A stretch of 64,000 bases of DNA from Flavobacterium kingsejongi (lineage in GTDB: Bacteria > Bacteroidota > Bacteroidia > Flavobacteriales > Flavobacteriaceae): the NCBI RefSeq assembly GCF_003076475.1, contig NZ_CP020919.1, positions 1,364,001 through 1,428,000 on the forward strand, given 5' to 3'. This document shows positions 26,648 to 35,232 of this stretch, one piece after another. How positions within the stretch are numbered: the stretch's first letter is position 1; each line of letters opens with the position of its first letter. Made by a program: the position numbers and the translations under genes. Below the pieces are notes generated by a model. The model had not been told where the DNA came from, made no database searches, and saw only the letters and a list, made by a program, of their open reading frames with translations.

Positions 26648-27463
26648 TTATTTACTTCTACTCTCTAAAAAATTAACTTTGGCTTCTAAATCGTTAATTC
26701 TCTCGTATATATCAGCAGGATTGGAAAGTTCCCAGGTTAATGCCATTTTAAACTCCCATACTTCTAATATTTCACTTGGTGCCATAGCGAAACTGGGGTA
26801 TTCGCGCCTATTGTCACTTTTACAATATATTGTACCATACTTTGAAATACGGTTCAGACAACGCTTAATAACTATACCTTCATTTTTGGACACAAGTATA
26901 AAAACTCGATCGTCCTTTATGTCCTTTATCCAATTTTCTACAAATTGGCCTACCACATAAGCCCCACTGTGTAGGGTTGGGTACATTGAATGTCCATTAA
27001 CCTGAAACATTCTAAAAACCCCATTCTGAATATTAGGTATTGAATATGTAGGTAAGCTTTGTATAAATTCCGGATCACCAAAACCATTCAAATAACCAGC
27101 AGCAGCTTTTACAGGAACCAGTACTATATTTTCCTTTCCACTGTTATCGACGGTCACAATGTTTGGTGTGTGATTATATATTGGCTCAGGTTCTTTTACA
27201 TGCGATAACGAATTGTCTTTTTTGGAGTATGAAATTATCATACTCCCTTTGCCTGTAATCAACCAATCAATATTAATAACCGGGAACTTTTCATTTAGAT
27301 TAATTAAATTTTCGACACTTATTTTCTTTCTGTCAGCTTTAATATCACTAATTCCAGCCTTGTTGGTGCCTATATTATCACCAAAATCCTGCAAATTCTT
27401 TACTGCTTCAATTTCTTTCAAGTAGTCGTAAGCCTTGAAAAACCTATGTTTTACGTTATCCAT
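26648..27463 (-). CDS. prophage repressor, LexA/CI-type with S24 peptidase domain
   Basis: 271 residues. The N-terminal 70 residues form an HTH of the phage-repressor kind (NLQDFGDNIGTNKAGISDIKADRKK). A linker follows, then an S24 domain: probable self-cleavage Ala-Gly in KAAAGYLNGF, nucleophile serine in GHSMYPTLHSGAY, and lysine in GIVIKRCLNR. It should keep the lytic genes off and be inactivated by RecA-stimulated self-cleavage after DNA damage. It is divergent from the transposase operon with palindromic operators between them, the expected immunity-region layout of a temperate phage. Confidence 0.9.
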   Translation of the reverse strand: MDNVKHRFFKAYDYLKEIEAVKNLQDFGDNIGTNKAGISDIKADRKKISVENLINLNEKFPVINIDWLITGKGSMIISYSKKDNSLSHVKEPEPIYNHTPNIVTVDNSGKENIVLVPVKAAAGYLNGFGDPEFIQSLPTYSIPNIQNGVFRMFQVNGHSMYPTLHSGAYVVGQFVENWIKDIKDDRVFILVSKNEGIVIKRCLNRISKYGTIYCKSDNRREYPSFAMAPSEILEVWEFKMALTWELSNPADIYERINDLEAKVNFLESRSK

Positions 27464-27475
27464 ATAAAAAAAAGC

Positions 27476-27527
27476 ATGAAAAATTCATATTATTTATATT
27501 TAGTATGAATATTTCATACTAAATTTG
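27476..27527. promoter_or_regulatory. early promoter with two repressor operators
   Basis: Two palindromes share ATGAA-N3-TTCAT: one at 27476-27488 (spacer AAA), and a larger one at 27501-27521 with 9-bp arms TAGTATGAA / TTCATACTA around TAT. The -7 motif TAAATTTG (27520-27527) for the plus-strand early operon overlaps the second palindrome by 2 bp. A bound repressor would block that promoter, while the first palindrome lies next to the repressor's own start. Confidence 0.75.
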
Positions 27528-27550
27528 TCCCGTACAAAAGGACATAAATT

Positions 27551-27769
27551 ATGAGCAAAGAAACACAAAAAAATAACAATTACAATACGGAAATCCTCAA
27601 CGCCTTAGCATTTAAGTACAGCGTTACTGTAAACTACATTAGAAAATGTTTACGAGGTTCACGAAAAGGTAAAAAGCCGGAAATAATAATATTAGAATAT
27701 GAAGAGGGTGTCAAACAGTATCAAAAAGGTATGCAACCGATAATATCTAAGTTCATAAATGAAAATTAA
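27551..27769 (+). CDS. small basic protein at the Ner/Cro position
   Basis: 72 residues, helix-rich and basic in the middle (FKYSVTVNYIRKCLRGSRKGKK). It is the first gene of the early operon, where Mu-like phages encode Ner or Cro. A DNA-binding regulatory role is inferred from position and charge; no specific family recognised. Confidence 0.6.
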   Translation: MSKETQKNNNYNTEILNALAFKYSVTVNYIRKCLRGSRKGKKPEIIILEYEEGVKQYQKGMQPIISKFINEN

Positions 27770-27781
27770 AACAACCAAAAA

Positions 27782-29806
27782 ATGTTCGAATACTATAACA
27801 ACAACATTTTATGCGTACAGGCAGCCTGGCTGATAGAAGAAGGTATATTAACAAAGCCAAATTTTGATAGCCTAATACTAAGGGGGCAAATTAAAAGGCT
27901 GCAGCGCGGGGGAAATGGAAGGGTCGCACTGATAGAGTACGAAACGATCCGCTCCGATATAAAAGAAAAGATCATCGCCCTGGCTGGCGATCCAACGGAA
28001 AGAGCAAAGCACATACATTTTAGTGACTACCTTAAAACTGATCAAAACGCGGTCGACTTCTTTAACAACTATACGCTTGACAGTAACGACCCACTGCCTG
28101 ACAAGAGTATAAAAGAGTATATCGCCAACGCCGAAGTACTAAATGCCATTAAAACGATTTTGGAATCGACAATGAGCAAACGAAAGGCATTAGGTTCGAA
28201 AGTGAAACCCTGGGAAAAGATCACAACAATTGTACAGGAATTACCTCGCCACACGTGGCCGCATTCTTTGCCAGCAAATGAAAGACGATTGCAGGATCGT
28301 TACAAGATTTACAACGCTGAGGGGTATGTGAGCCTGATACATAAAGGATTTTGCAACAAAAACACCGAAAAGCTGGCCGACGTGGCAAAAAGCTGGGTTT
28401 TAGCCCGCTGGAGTGATAGAGTAAGGAAATGCGCAAGTTTCGCACAATTACTGAGGGATTACAACGAACATGCTACCGGTTTAGACTGGCCGACGCTAAA
28501 AACGGAACTATCCCTGCGGAATTTTCTCCAAGACCCGAAAATAGAAGCCCTTTGGTATGGGTACCGATACGGGGAATTGAAAGCAAAAGAAAAGTACACC
28601 TATCAGCATTCAACCAAATTACCAAGTATGCGCGATTCTCTATGGTACTCAGATGGTACAAAGTTGAATTACTACTATTTGGAAAACGGAAAAATGAAAA
28701 CGTGCCAGGTTTACGAGGTTTTCGACACTTACAGTGAGGTTTTTGTTGGTTACCACATTAGCCAAACAGAAGATTACGAAGCCCAGTATTTTGCCTTTAA
28801 AATGGCTTTACAAACGGCAGGCCACAAGCCATACGAAATCAAGTTTGACAACCAGGGCGGCCACGGTAAGTTAGAGGCATCAAGCTTTTTAAGTAAGATT
28901 TCAAGAATTACCAATAAAACGCAGCCTTACAACGGTAAGTCTAAAACAATTGAAAACGCGTTCGGAAGATTCCAGGCGGAATACTTGAAAAGAGACTGGT
29001 TTTTTACTGGGATGAATATTACCACCAAAAAGCTGGAATCGCGGGCAAATATGGAATTTATCCTGGACAATGTTAAAAACCTTCCATCCCTCGACGAGGT
29101 GAAACAAGTGTACAAACAACGCCGGGAACAATGGAACGCTGCGCCGCATCCAAAAACAGGGGTTTCACGATTAGAAATGTATTTAAACAGTCAGAACCCA
29201 GCCACGCCGGAAGTTTCCATTTGGGATATGGTAGATATGTTTTGGATCACCAGGGAAAAACCAGTTACAGCCAATGCCTACGGTATTTCGTTCACTGAGA
29301 AAAAGATTAAGTACGATTTCATGGTAATGAAAAATAACATGCCTGACCAAGAGTGGTTACACAAAAATATAGATAAAAAGTTCATTGTAAAGTTTGATCC
29401 GTCCGATATGACACTAATACACTTATACGAGCAAACGCCTTTAGGCCTTAGACGTGTAGCGGAGGCAGAACCGAAAACGGTCATACATCGAAATGCACAG
29501 GAGCAGGAAGACTGGGAAGCAGAATTTACAAGAAAAGTAAATGCCGAAAATAAAGCGATCAGAATTAACACCAGGAACGAAATGGACGAATTACTGGCAG
29601 ATCATGACCGCCTGGCGGAAGATTACGGACTGCGTAGTCCAGGGCTTAAAGGGATAGAAAGTAGTAGAAAGCAGAAAGCAAAAATAAAACAGGCTTCAAA
29701 ACCGCAAGAAGAAAATTACGGCATTGGAGATTATCAAAAGAAAATCAGCAATGCCGTTTTTGAAAGTGATGAATCCGATAAAATGGATTACGTATCAATT
29801 TATTAA
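27782..29806 (+). CDS. MuA-type DDE transposase
   Basis: 674 residues. The N-terminal region (1-250) is the DNA-binding part. The catalytic core has Asp291 (YSDGTKL), Asp356 (KFDNQGGHG) and Glu391 (TIENAFGRFQ), giving a D-35-E spacing. A beta-barrel-like Mu C-terminal domain follows (about 480-570) and a charged tail that in Mu contacts the B protein. It joins prophage ends to target DNA for replication and integration. It is transcribed from the operator-controlled early promoter and lies 12 nt after the small regulator. Confidence 0.93.
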   Translation: MFEYYNNNILCVQAAWLIEEGILTKPNFDSLILRGQIKRLQRGGNGRVALIEYETIRSDIKEKIIALAGDPTERAKHIHFSDYLKTDQNAVDFFNNYTLDSNDPLPDKSIKEYIANAEVLNAIKTILESTMSKRKALGSKVKPWEKITTIVQELPRHTWPHSLPANERRLQDRYKIYNAEGYVSLIHKGFCNKNTEKLADVAKSWVLARWSDRVRKCASFAQLLRDYNEHATGLDWPTLKTELSLRNFLQDPKIEALWYGYRYGELKAKEKYTYQHSTKLPSMRDSLWYSDGTKLNYYYLENGKMKTCQVYEVFDTYSEVFVGYHISQTEDYEAQYFAFKMALQTAGHKPYEIKFDNQGGHGKLEASSFLSKISRITNKTQPYNGKSKTIENAFGRFQAEYLKRDWFFTGMNITTKKLESRANMEFILDNVKNLPSLDEVKQVYKQRREQWNAAPHPKTGVSRLEMYLNSQNPATPEVSIWDMVDMFWITREKPVTANAYGISFTEKKIKYDFMVMKNNMPDQEWLHKNIDKKFIVKFDPSDMTLIHLYEQTPLGLRRVAEAEPKTVIHRNAQEQEDWEAEFTRKVNAENKAIRINTRNEMDELLADHDRLAEDYGLRSPGLKGIESSRKQKAKIKQASKPQEENYGIGDYQKKISNAVFESDESDKMDYVSIY

Positions 29807-29887
29807 TAAAAAACCGGTGTCACCCTGAGAAAGTCCGCCGGAAGATTACCCAACAATTAACACTTAACACTTAAACAATTCAAAAGT

Positions 29888-30733
29888 ATGGAATTTACAC
29901 AGAAACAACAAATTGTAGAAAGCTTATCAAATTACATCGCCCGTCACGAAAGCCAAAACAAAGCCGCACAATCGCTTAAAAATGTAAGTGCTGCCACTAT
30001 TTCCCAAATGATGAATAATAATTGGGATTTGATTACCGACGATATGTTTCGCAACGTCGCAGCACAAATCGGATCATCCACCGAATGGGTTTATGTTGAA
30101 ACCACCGACTACGTTAAAATGACCCTCTGTTTAGAAGATGCGAAAAAACATAGCATGGCAATGGGTATCATCGGGGCAGCTGGTTCCGGAAAATCACAAA
30201 CGGCAAAACTATTTGCTGCAAAGAATAAAAACGCTTACGTACTATCATGTAACGAGTTTTGGAACCGAAAAACATTTTTAACTGAATTGCTTACAGCGAT
30301 GGGTTATGATTCCGCCGGGCTTACGGTTGGCGATATGATGGCGGAGGTTGTACGCCGGCTTAAAGCAAAGGACGAGCCAATCGTCGTTTTAGACGAGGCA
30401 GACAAACTACCCGATCAGGTGTTATACTTCTTTATTACCCTTTTTAATGCATTAGAAGACCTTTGCGCCCTTGTAATGTGCGCAACGGATCATTTAGAGA
30501 AAAGAATTAGAAGAGGGCGCAAATTGAATAAAAAGGGGCATACCGAGATATACAGCCGATTAGGCCGCAAGTTCATTGAGTTAGGCGGGGTTACTTCTAC
30601 CGACGTATTTAAAATATGTAGTGCTAATGGGATAAGTGATAAGAGCATGGTTAAAGCTGTTGTTGAGGACTGCGAAAATGATTTAAGACGAGTTAAACGA
30701 AAAATACACGCTTTTAAAAGACAAATGGCATGA
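29888..30733 (+). CDS. MuB-type AAA ATPase, transposition target selector
   Basis: 281 residues. The N-terminal 70 residues are an HTH-like domain (NKAAQSLKNVSAATISQMMNNNW), then a P-loop GAAGSGKS (96-103), Walker B VVLDEADKL, and a sensor region ALVMCATDHLEKRIRRGRK. It matches MuB, which coats target DNA and delivers it to the transposase. The next ATPase gene overlaps its end by 4 nt (ATGA), showing tight coupling. Confidence 0.9.
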   Translation: MEFTQKQQIVESLSNYIARHESQNKAAQSLKNVSAATISQMMNNNWDLITDDMFRNVAAQIGSSTEWVYVETTDYVKMTLCLEDAKKHSMAMGIIGAAGSGKSQTAKLFAAKNKNAYVLSCNEFWNRKTFLTELLTAMGYDSAGLTVGDMMAEVVRRLKAKDEPIVVLDEADKLPDQVLYFFITLFNALEDLCALVMCATDHLEKRIRRGRKLNKKGHTEIYSRLGRKFIELGGVTSTDVFKICSANGISDKSMVKAVVEDCENDLRRVKRKIHAFKRQMA

Positions 30734-31362
30734 GTACAAGATTAAAGCGCGCGGTTTCAGTAGATGAAATAAAAAAGATGGTTTTTAAGGTGTTGCAACT
30801 GAATGCTTTTTGGCAAAAAATATTAGGGTTGCCGGAAGCGTCGGGCGTTTGGATAATATGGGGCAAATCAGGTTCGGGGAAGTCCCGGTTTAATATGATC
30901 CTGGCCAAAATGTTAACTGAGTTCGAAAAAGTAGCTTATAACTCCCTGGAAGAGGGCGCACGGTTATCGCTTCAAAAAAACATTAATGACTGTAAAATGA
31001 TAGAAGTTAAAGAAAAGTTTGTCATACTGGCCAGGGAGCCGATACCGGAACTAAAAGAACGGTTACGAAAAAAGAGGCGGCCGGGTATTGTTTTTATTGA
31101 TTCGTTACAATACACCGGATTAACCAAAAAGGAATATTTATCCCTAAAAGAAGAGTTTACCGACGTGCTTTTTATTTTCATAAGCCACGCCAACGGTACA
31201 GAACCAAAAGGCAGTGTCGCAGAATTTATACGGTATGATGCTGATATTAAAATCAGGGTAGAAGGTTTTAAAGCGTTTCCAATAAGCCGGTATGGCGGTG
31301 GTGAACCTTTTGTAATATGGCCGGAAGCGGCTGCGGAATATTGGAACGACTTAACAAATTAG
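30730..31362 (+). CDS. second P-loop ATPase (RecA/KaiC-like) coupled to the MuB-like gene
   Basis: 210 residues: Walker A IIWGKSGSGKSRFN (about 38-51), Walker B GIVFIDSLQYTG, then FIFISHANG resembling the motif 3 of RecA-type ATPases. It has no HTH and no other recognisable domain. Mu itself has only MuA and MuB, so its part in transposition or replication is unknown. The 4-nt overlap with the MuB-like gene argues for a joint function. Confidence 0.8.
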   Translation: MSTRLKRAVSVDEIKKMVFKVLQLNAFWQKILGLPEASGVWIIWGKSGSGKSRFNMILAKMLTEFEKVAYNSLEEGARLSLQKNINDCKMIEVKEKFVILAREPIPELKERLRKKRRPGIVFIDSLQYTGLTKKEYLSLKEEFTDVLFIFISHANGTEPKGSVAEFIRYDADIKIRVEGFKAFPISRYGGGEPFVIWPEAAAEYWNDLTN

Positions 31363-31366
31363 AGCA

Positions 31367-31738
31367 ATGGAAAACGATATTGAATGGTTCCTAAATCAAA
31401 AACCGGAACAAAGCGACAAGCCCCTGGAATTATATCACAAATGGTGTTTAAACAATTCGGTCTCTGAAAAACACTTCCAAAAGGTGTTTGCCAGTCCTAA
31501 AATATGCCACTGGTTTATGAACGAACTTAAAAAATGTAATGACGAATTTATAATGCTTTATGAGCGTTACGAAAATTTAAGCTTACTCGAAATTGGTGAC
31601 CTGTATGGTATATGTATCCTAAGAGTGTTTTCAATTTATCCCAAAACACTGTTAGACGCTGAACGCCCAAAGGAATTGCCTATGCCTTTTAAAATAGATG
31701 GGATTAGGCGACCGGAAGTTAAACTATGTTATAACTAA
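31367..31738 (+). CDS. hypothetical early phage protein
   Basis: 123 residues, mostly helical and acidic-to-neutral, not recognised. It starts 4 nt after the second ATPase and is part of the same early operon. Confidence 0.7.
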   Translation: MENDIEWFLNQKPEQSDKPLELYHKWCLNNSVSEKHFQKVFASPKICHWFMNELKKCNDEFIMLYERYENLSLLEIGDLYGICILRVFSIYPKTLLDAERPKELPMPFKIDGIRRPEVKLCYN

Positions 31739-31749
31739 ATAACTAAGCT

Positions 31750-31890
31750 ATGCGAAAAAACGAAATCAAATTAAAAATAATGTCTTTGGGTTTATGGTTG
31801 ATTGAAAACCCCGCCAGCCCCGAATATGGAATTATCCTACGAGACAAACAAAACCTTGAAAAACTCTTAAAAGAAAACGACAATGAATAA
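31750..31890 (+). CDS. 46-residue hypothetical phage protein
   Basis: Short frame beginning MRKNEIKLKIMSLGLWLIENP and ending LLKENDNE, then TAA at 31888. It is placed in a gap that would otherwise be empty and overlaps the next gene start by 8 nt, typical of phage operons. No function can be proposed. Confidence 0.55.
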   Translation: MRKNEIKLKIMSLGLWLIENPASPEYGIILRDKQNLEKLLKENDNE

Positions 31891-32158
31891 AGAAGAAATA
31901 CAGGAACGCTTAGTACTACTTTTTATAGTGCTTCAATTCGATACCCAGGAGAAAGCAATATTTACGGCTGGCGAACGAATAATGATTAACCAGGAGCGCG
32001 GCCATCTGCTTCATGAATTGGATTACTCCGACGCACCCACAAAACCAGTGTCAGCGGAAATCGAAGAAAAAATAAAAGAGGCTACCCGCTTAACCGGTGT
32101 TTACGACTGGGAACCCTTAGTACAAATCGACAAGCTTTACAAAAATGAAATCGAATAA
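31883..32158 (+). CDS. 91-residue hypothetical phage protein
   Basis: Helical, acidic protein (EIQERLVLLFIVLQFDTQEKAIF ...) without a recognised family. It overlaps its upstream neighbour by 8 nt. Confidence 0.65.
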   Translation: MNKEEIQERLVLLFIVLQFDTQEKAIFTAGERIMINQERGHLLHELDYSDAPTKPVSAEIEEKIKEATRLTGVYDWEPLVQIDKLYKNEIE

Positions 32159-32210
32159 CATAAATAATATTACTGTCATAGAACTACAATTAATTTCAAA
32201 TCAATTACCC

Positions 32211-33032
32211 ATGAACACACAAACAGAAAATGAAGCGTTTGAAACTTTTTTAAAGTCAGCTTCACGCCCCGAATCCTTTAAAACAAATCCCAATTATCCA
32301 AATGATACGCTACTGGAAGAAAGGTTATCCCAGATTCACAAATCGGACGTCGACAACTTTAACGAAACCCAAAAAGCAAAAGTGTTACAGCTGTCCGATG
32401 ATGAATTGAAAGCCGAATTAAATCGTCGTGAATCGGCAAAGGTATCGGCCAGGGAATCGTATAAAGATTTAGTTCAGGACACACTACCCAAAGCATTGTT
32501 AAACCTGACCGCTTTATCACAGCTTCTTTCCGAAGCTAAAAGGGATATTTTTAAATACTTCGAAAATATCCTGGAATTAAAAAGCCAGGTATTCGGAATA
32601 AAGGAAAAACAGCAAACCCACACCTTTAGCACAGAAATAGGCGAAATTACAATCGGGTACCGTGTAACAGATGGTTGGGACGACACCGCCAGCGCCGGGA
32701 TTGAAAAGGTATCGAAGTTTATAAATTCTTTGTCAAAAAATGCCGAAACTGCCGCCCTGGTCGATATGGTATTTAACTTACTGAAAAAGGATGCAAAAGG
32801 GAATTTGAAAGGCTCCAGGGTGTTGGAGTTGCAAAAGCTGGAAACGAAGTTTAATAACGCTGAGTTTTCCGACGGTGTTAAGATCATCGCAGCCGCTTAC
32901 AAGCCGGTACGGTCTTGCTGGTTCATTGAGGCCTACACTATCCTGGACGATGGCAAAAAGGTAAATATACCCCTGGCAATGTCCTCAGCTGATTTTCCCG
33001 CCGGTTATGAGTTTCAATTTAACAAATCATAA
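32211..33032 (+). CDS. DUF3164-like phage protein
   Basis: 273 residues from the ATG at 32211; a start at 32145 would add 22 residues but overlaps the previous gene and reads like leader sequence. The second half fits DUF3164: IGYRVTDGWDDTASAGIEKV, then LVDMVFNLLKKDAKGNLKGSRVLELQKLE, and a final SCWFIEAYT. DUF3164 proteins are common in Mu-like phages between MuB and GemA, as here; their function is unknown. Confidence 0.7.
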   Translation: MNTQTENEAFETFLKSASRPESFKTNPNYPNDTLLEERLSQIHKSDVDNFNETQKAKVLQLSDDELKAELNRRESAKVSARESYKDLVQDTLPKALLNLTALSQLLSEAKRDIFKYFENILELKSQVFGIKEKQQTHTFSTEIGEITIGYRVTDGWDDTASAGIEKVSKFINSLSKNAETAALVDMVFNLLKKDAKGNLKGSRVLELQKLETKFNNAEFSDGVKIIAAAYKPVRSCWFIEAYTILDDGKKVNIPLAMSSADFPAGYEFQFNKS

Positions 33033-33033
33033 C

Positions 33034-33231
33034 ATGTCCGTAAAAATCAAACCAATTACTGACCACGAAGTTTACGAGGTAAACGGGAAGGAAGTTTACA
33101 AGGATTCGTATAATAACTGGATCGCCAGGGAATCCCTGACCAGTGCAGAACATAAGGCATTTGCCAACTACAAACGGGGGGTTATTAATAACCCAGCTTT
33201 CAAGCCACATAAGCCCGCAACGTACTTATAA
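33034..33231 (+). CDS. 65-residue hypothetical phage protein
   Basis: Starts MSVKIKPITDHEVYEVNGKEV directly after the DUF3164 gene stop. It has the look of a small beta/alpha protein; no family recognised. Confidence 0.6.
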   Translation: MSVKIKPITDHEVYEVNGKEVYKDSYNNWIARESLTSAEHKAFANYKRGVINNPAFKPHKPATYL

Positions 33232-33273
33232 GTGCGTAAATAGTAATAAACTCAATTATTACATATAATAGTA

Positions 33274-33303
33274 ATCCCCGGCAAACTTAGCTGGGGATAT
33301 TTT
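33274..33303 (+). terminator. possible hairpin between early and middle phage genes
   Basis: ATCCCCGGC / GCTGGGGAT stem (one G-U pair) with a 7-nt loop, then ATTTT. It may be a terminator or attenuator; the tail is short. Confidence 0.45.
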
Positions 33304-33324
33304 AAAATTCAAAATAACGAGACA

Positions 33325-33756
33325 ATGACAACAGCAACCAAAGACCAAAAACTGGCTATCCGGCGAAATGTCGGCTACGATATCGGGGTAAAGGAGGAAT
33401 ATGTACAATGGGCTACCAACGACAACGCGAAAACAAGCCTTAACGACCTTTCTTTTGACCAGGCTAACCAAATCCTTATCAAGCAGGGAGAAAAGCCCCA
33501 CACAGGTGAAAATTGGGCTTATTTCGATGCCTTAAACCCAAAGCATAAAAAAATACTATCGCTGATGCGTGAATTGCAGTGGACGAAACCCCACCCAGTC
33601 CACCACGAAGTACCAAATATGCTACTGCTTAGTGATTTTTTAAAAAGTGATAAATCACCGGTTAAAAAGCCTTTAAAAGAAATGATAGACAATGAACTAT
33701 CCAAGATTATTAAAGCCCTCCAGCGTATTATCCTAACCACGAAATACAAAGTGTAA
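33325..33756 (+). CDS. GemA/Gp16-like phage regulatory protein (DUF1018)
   Basis: 143 residues. It shows the DUF1018 layout: an N-terminal helical segment beginning TKDQKLAIRRNVGYDIGVKEEY, a middle LNDLSFDQANQILIKQGEKP, and a C-terminal NPKHKKILSLMRELQW. Mu GemA (gp16) modulates host gene expression and DNA gyrase. It overlaps the next small gene by 1 nt (TAATG). Confidence 0.75.
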   Translation: MTTATKDQKLAIRRNVGYDIGVKEEYVQWATNDNAKTSLNDLSFDQANQILIKQGEKPHTGENWAYFDALNPKHKKILSLMRELQWTKPHPVHHEVPNMLLLSDFLKSDKSPVKKPLKEMIDNELSKIIKALQRIILTTKYKV

Positions 33757-33920
33757 TGGCAACGCAAAAAAAGGTAGGAACCTGGAGTATTCAAAAGAAA
33801 TGCAACCACGATATCGCATACATAGGAGTTGTGTCCATACAGGCCACATGTGAAACCACAGTTATGGTATGTGAGGACTGCAAAAAAGTATTAACTAAAC
33901 CCACCACCGAAGCATGTTAA
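33756..33920 (+). CDS. 54-residue zinc-ribbon-like phage protein
   Basis: Sequence starts MATQKKVGTWSIQKKCNHDIA and has CNHD, TCET and CEDCKK; the cysteines and histidine could bind a metal ion. It shares 1 nt with the GemA-like gene and 7 nt with the next, in a tight phage operon. Metal binding is inference. Confidence 0.6.
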   Translation: MATQKKVGTWSIQKKCNHDIAYIGVVSIQATCETTVMVCEDCKKVLTKPTTEAC

Positions 33921-34243
33921 AAATAGATTTAAAAATAAACTGGTCGCAATTCGAAGTAATTATTGAAAGTTTACAGGCTATGGAGCAAGTCCAAATAAAA
34001 ACCAGCGACCAAAGGTTTGTCCGCAGTATTCTATCAAAAACATCGGTTAAGCTTAAAAAGCAACATGTTGGCGGGCAGCTGCTGAGTGAGCAAAAGAAAA
34101 AAGCTGTAAAAATTAACCTTGAGTATCACGAAGCTGTAGCCTTAAATGGTATTTTATATGTCTATTCCCATTTAGTAAATGACACATATAAAAAAAATGC
34201 TTTGCTAATTATTACTAACGAATTAACGGAAAAAATAGCATGA
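33914..34243 (+). CDS. 109-residue hypothetical phage protein
   Basis: Helical and basic protein with a repeated Leu/Ile pattern (INLEYHEAVALNGILYVYSHL). No family recognised. It overlaps both neighbours (7 and 4 nt). Confidence 0.65.
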   Translation: MLKIDLKINWSQFEVIIESLQAMEQVQIKTSDQRFVRSILSKTSVKLKKQHVGGQLLSEQKKKAVKINLEYHEAVALNGILYVYSHLVNDTYKKNALLIITNELTEKIA

Positions 34244-34680
34244 GTAATTTTAAAACATTTTTTTTTGCAGAAACAATAGCTGAATCAATTAAAGCCGTTT
34301 CTGTAGCTTTTAAATCTGCTTCGCTATCAATAGGACTAATTAAAAAAAGAATGGAGCAGGAAGAACAGGCAGCCGAAAAGCGTTACGCAGCAATTGAAAA
34401 ACATAACAAGATAAATAATATTATTGTTATTGATGATATTGACGACGATACCGTAATTACCCAACAAACAAAAAAAAACTTGCTAAAATGGTACACCCTT
34501 CATAATCCCTCACGAAATTCCGGAAGACAGTATGCCGGGGATATGTATAACCGCTTTATGTTACAGCGGAAACGTAGGCCTATCAAATTGGGAGTACATA
34601 AGAGGTACCGAAAAGCCCGCCCGGATTATTGGATAACAAAATATTTTAGCTATGGAGCAAGTTACAACATATACAGTTAA
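34240..34680 (+). CDS. 146-residue hypothetical phage protein
   Basis: N-terminal 55 residues are amphipathic helix (KAVSVAFKSASLSIGLIKKRMEQ). An acidic spacer NNIIVIDDIDDDT follows, then a very basic C-terminus (RFMLQRKRRPIKLGVHKRYRKAR). The basic tail suggests nucleic-acid binding; a Mor/C-type late activator was considered from position but not supported by an HTH. Confidence 0.55.
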   Translation: MSNFKTFFFAETIAESIKAVSVAFKSASLSIGLIKKRMEQEEQAAEKRYAAIEKHNKINNIIVIDDIDDDTVITQQTKKNLLKWYTLHNPSRNSGRQYAGDMYNRFMLQRKRRPIKLGVHKRYRKARPDYWITKYFSYGASYNIYS

Positions 34681-35107
34681 AGCGAGGAACGCGCCAGGCC
34701 TTTGGGTCTTTAAATATCATTTAAACGGTGCTTTAAGTAGGTTCGAAGTCCTGGACGGAAACCTCACCCAAAAACAAATTAATTGGTTTTTTTACGATGG
34801 TAATTTTCCTGCAACCGAATCAGCTATGAAAACGGTTTGGATTCCGAAGGGTAAGGCTAATTTTGAGATTACAACGGCATTACCCGAATTAACTTTCGAA
34901 ACCCTTTGGAATCTTTACGATAATAAAGTTAAGCGAGTAGAGGCCGAAAAAGCCTTTAAAAAATTAAAGCCTGCCGACGTAATTAAATGCTTCCTGGCAA
35001 TCCCTGGTTATAATAGATACTTAGCCCGTAAAAATACAGCCAAAGCGCATTTATCAACTTTCATCAATCAGCAATATTACGCAGATGATTGGCAGAAAGC
35101 AGCTTAA
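34652..35107 (+). CDS. 151-residue phage protein with a replication-protein-like C-terminal helix bundle
   Basis: Residues of about 85-150 (TLWNLYDNKVKRVEAEKAFKKLKPADVIKCF ... FINQQYYADDW) resemble the small helical C-terminal domain often seen after phage replication or helicase-loader proteins. The N-terminal half is unrecognised. It overlaps the previous gene by 29 nt and is the last gene before the ATTCCAAAG repeats begin. Confidence 0.6.
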   Translation: MEQVTTYTVKARNAPGLWVFKYHLNGALSRFEVLDGNLTQKQINWFFYDGNFPATESAMKTVWIPKGKANFEITTALPELTFETLWNLYDNKVKRVEAEKAFKKLKPADVIKCFLAIPGYNRYLARKNTAKAHLSTFINQQYYADDWQKAA

Positions 35108-35117
35108 ACCTTTTTAA

Positions 35118-35171
35118 ATTCCAAAGATTCCAAAGATTCCAAAAATTCCAAAAATTCCAAAAATTCCAAAC
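35118..35171 (+). repeat. ATTCCAAAG repeat array A (6 units)
   Basis: Six consecutive 9-bp units: ATTCCAAAG twice, ATTCCAAAA three times, ATTCCAAAC once. It fills the gap before the first cargo gene. Confidence 0.9.
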
Positions 35172-35188
35172 TTACGGTTTTCCGTAAG
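35171..35188 (+). promoter_or_regulatory. hairpin after repeat array A
   Basis: CTTACGG-TTTT-CCGTAAG, perfect 7-bp stem, upstream of the first cargo gene. A near-copy (CTTACGGTTTTGCGTAA) lies at 51242-51258 at the prophage right end upstream of the minus-strand small gene. It could be an attenuator or a binding site. Confidence 0.5.
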
Positions 35189-35232
35189 GTTGGAATAATT
35201 GAAGTTTGTAACTTGCCTGGAAAAACAAAAAC

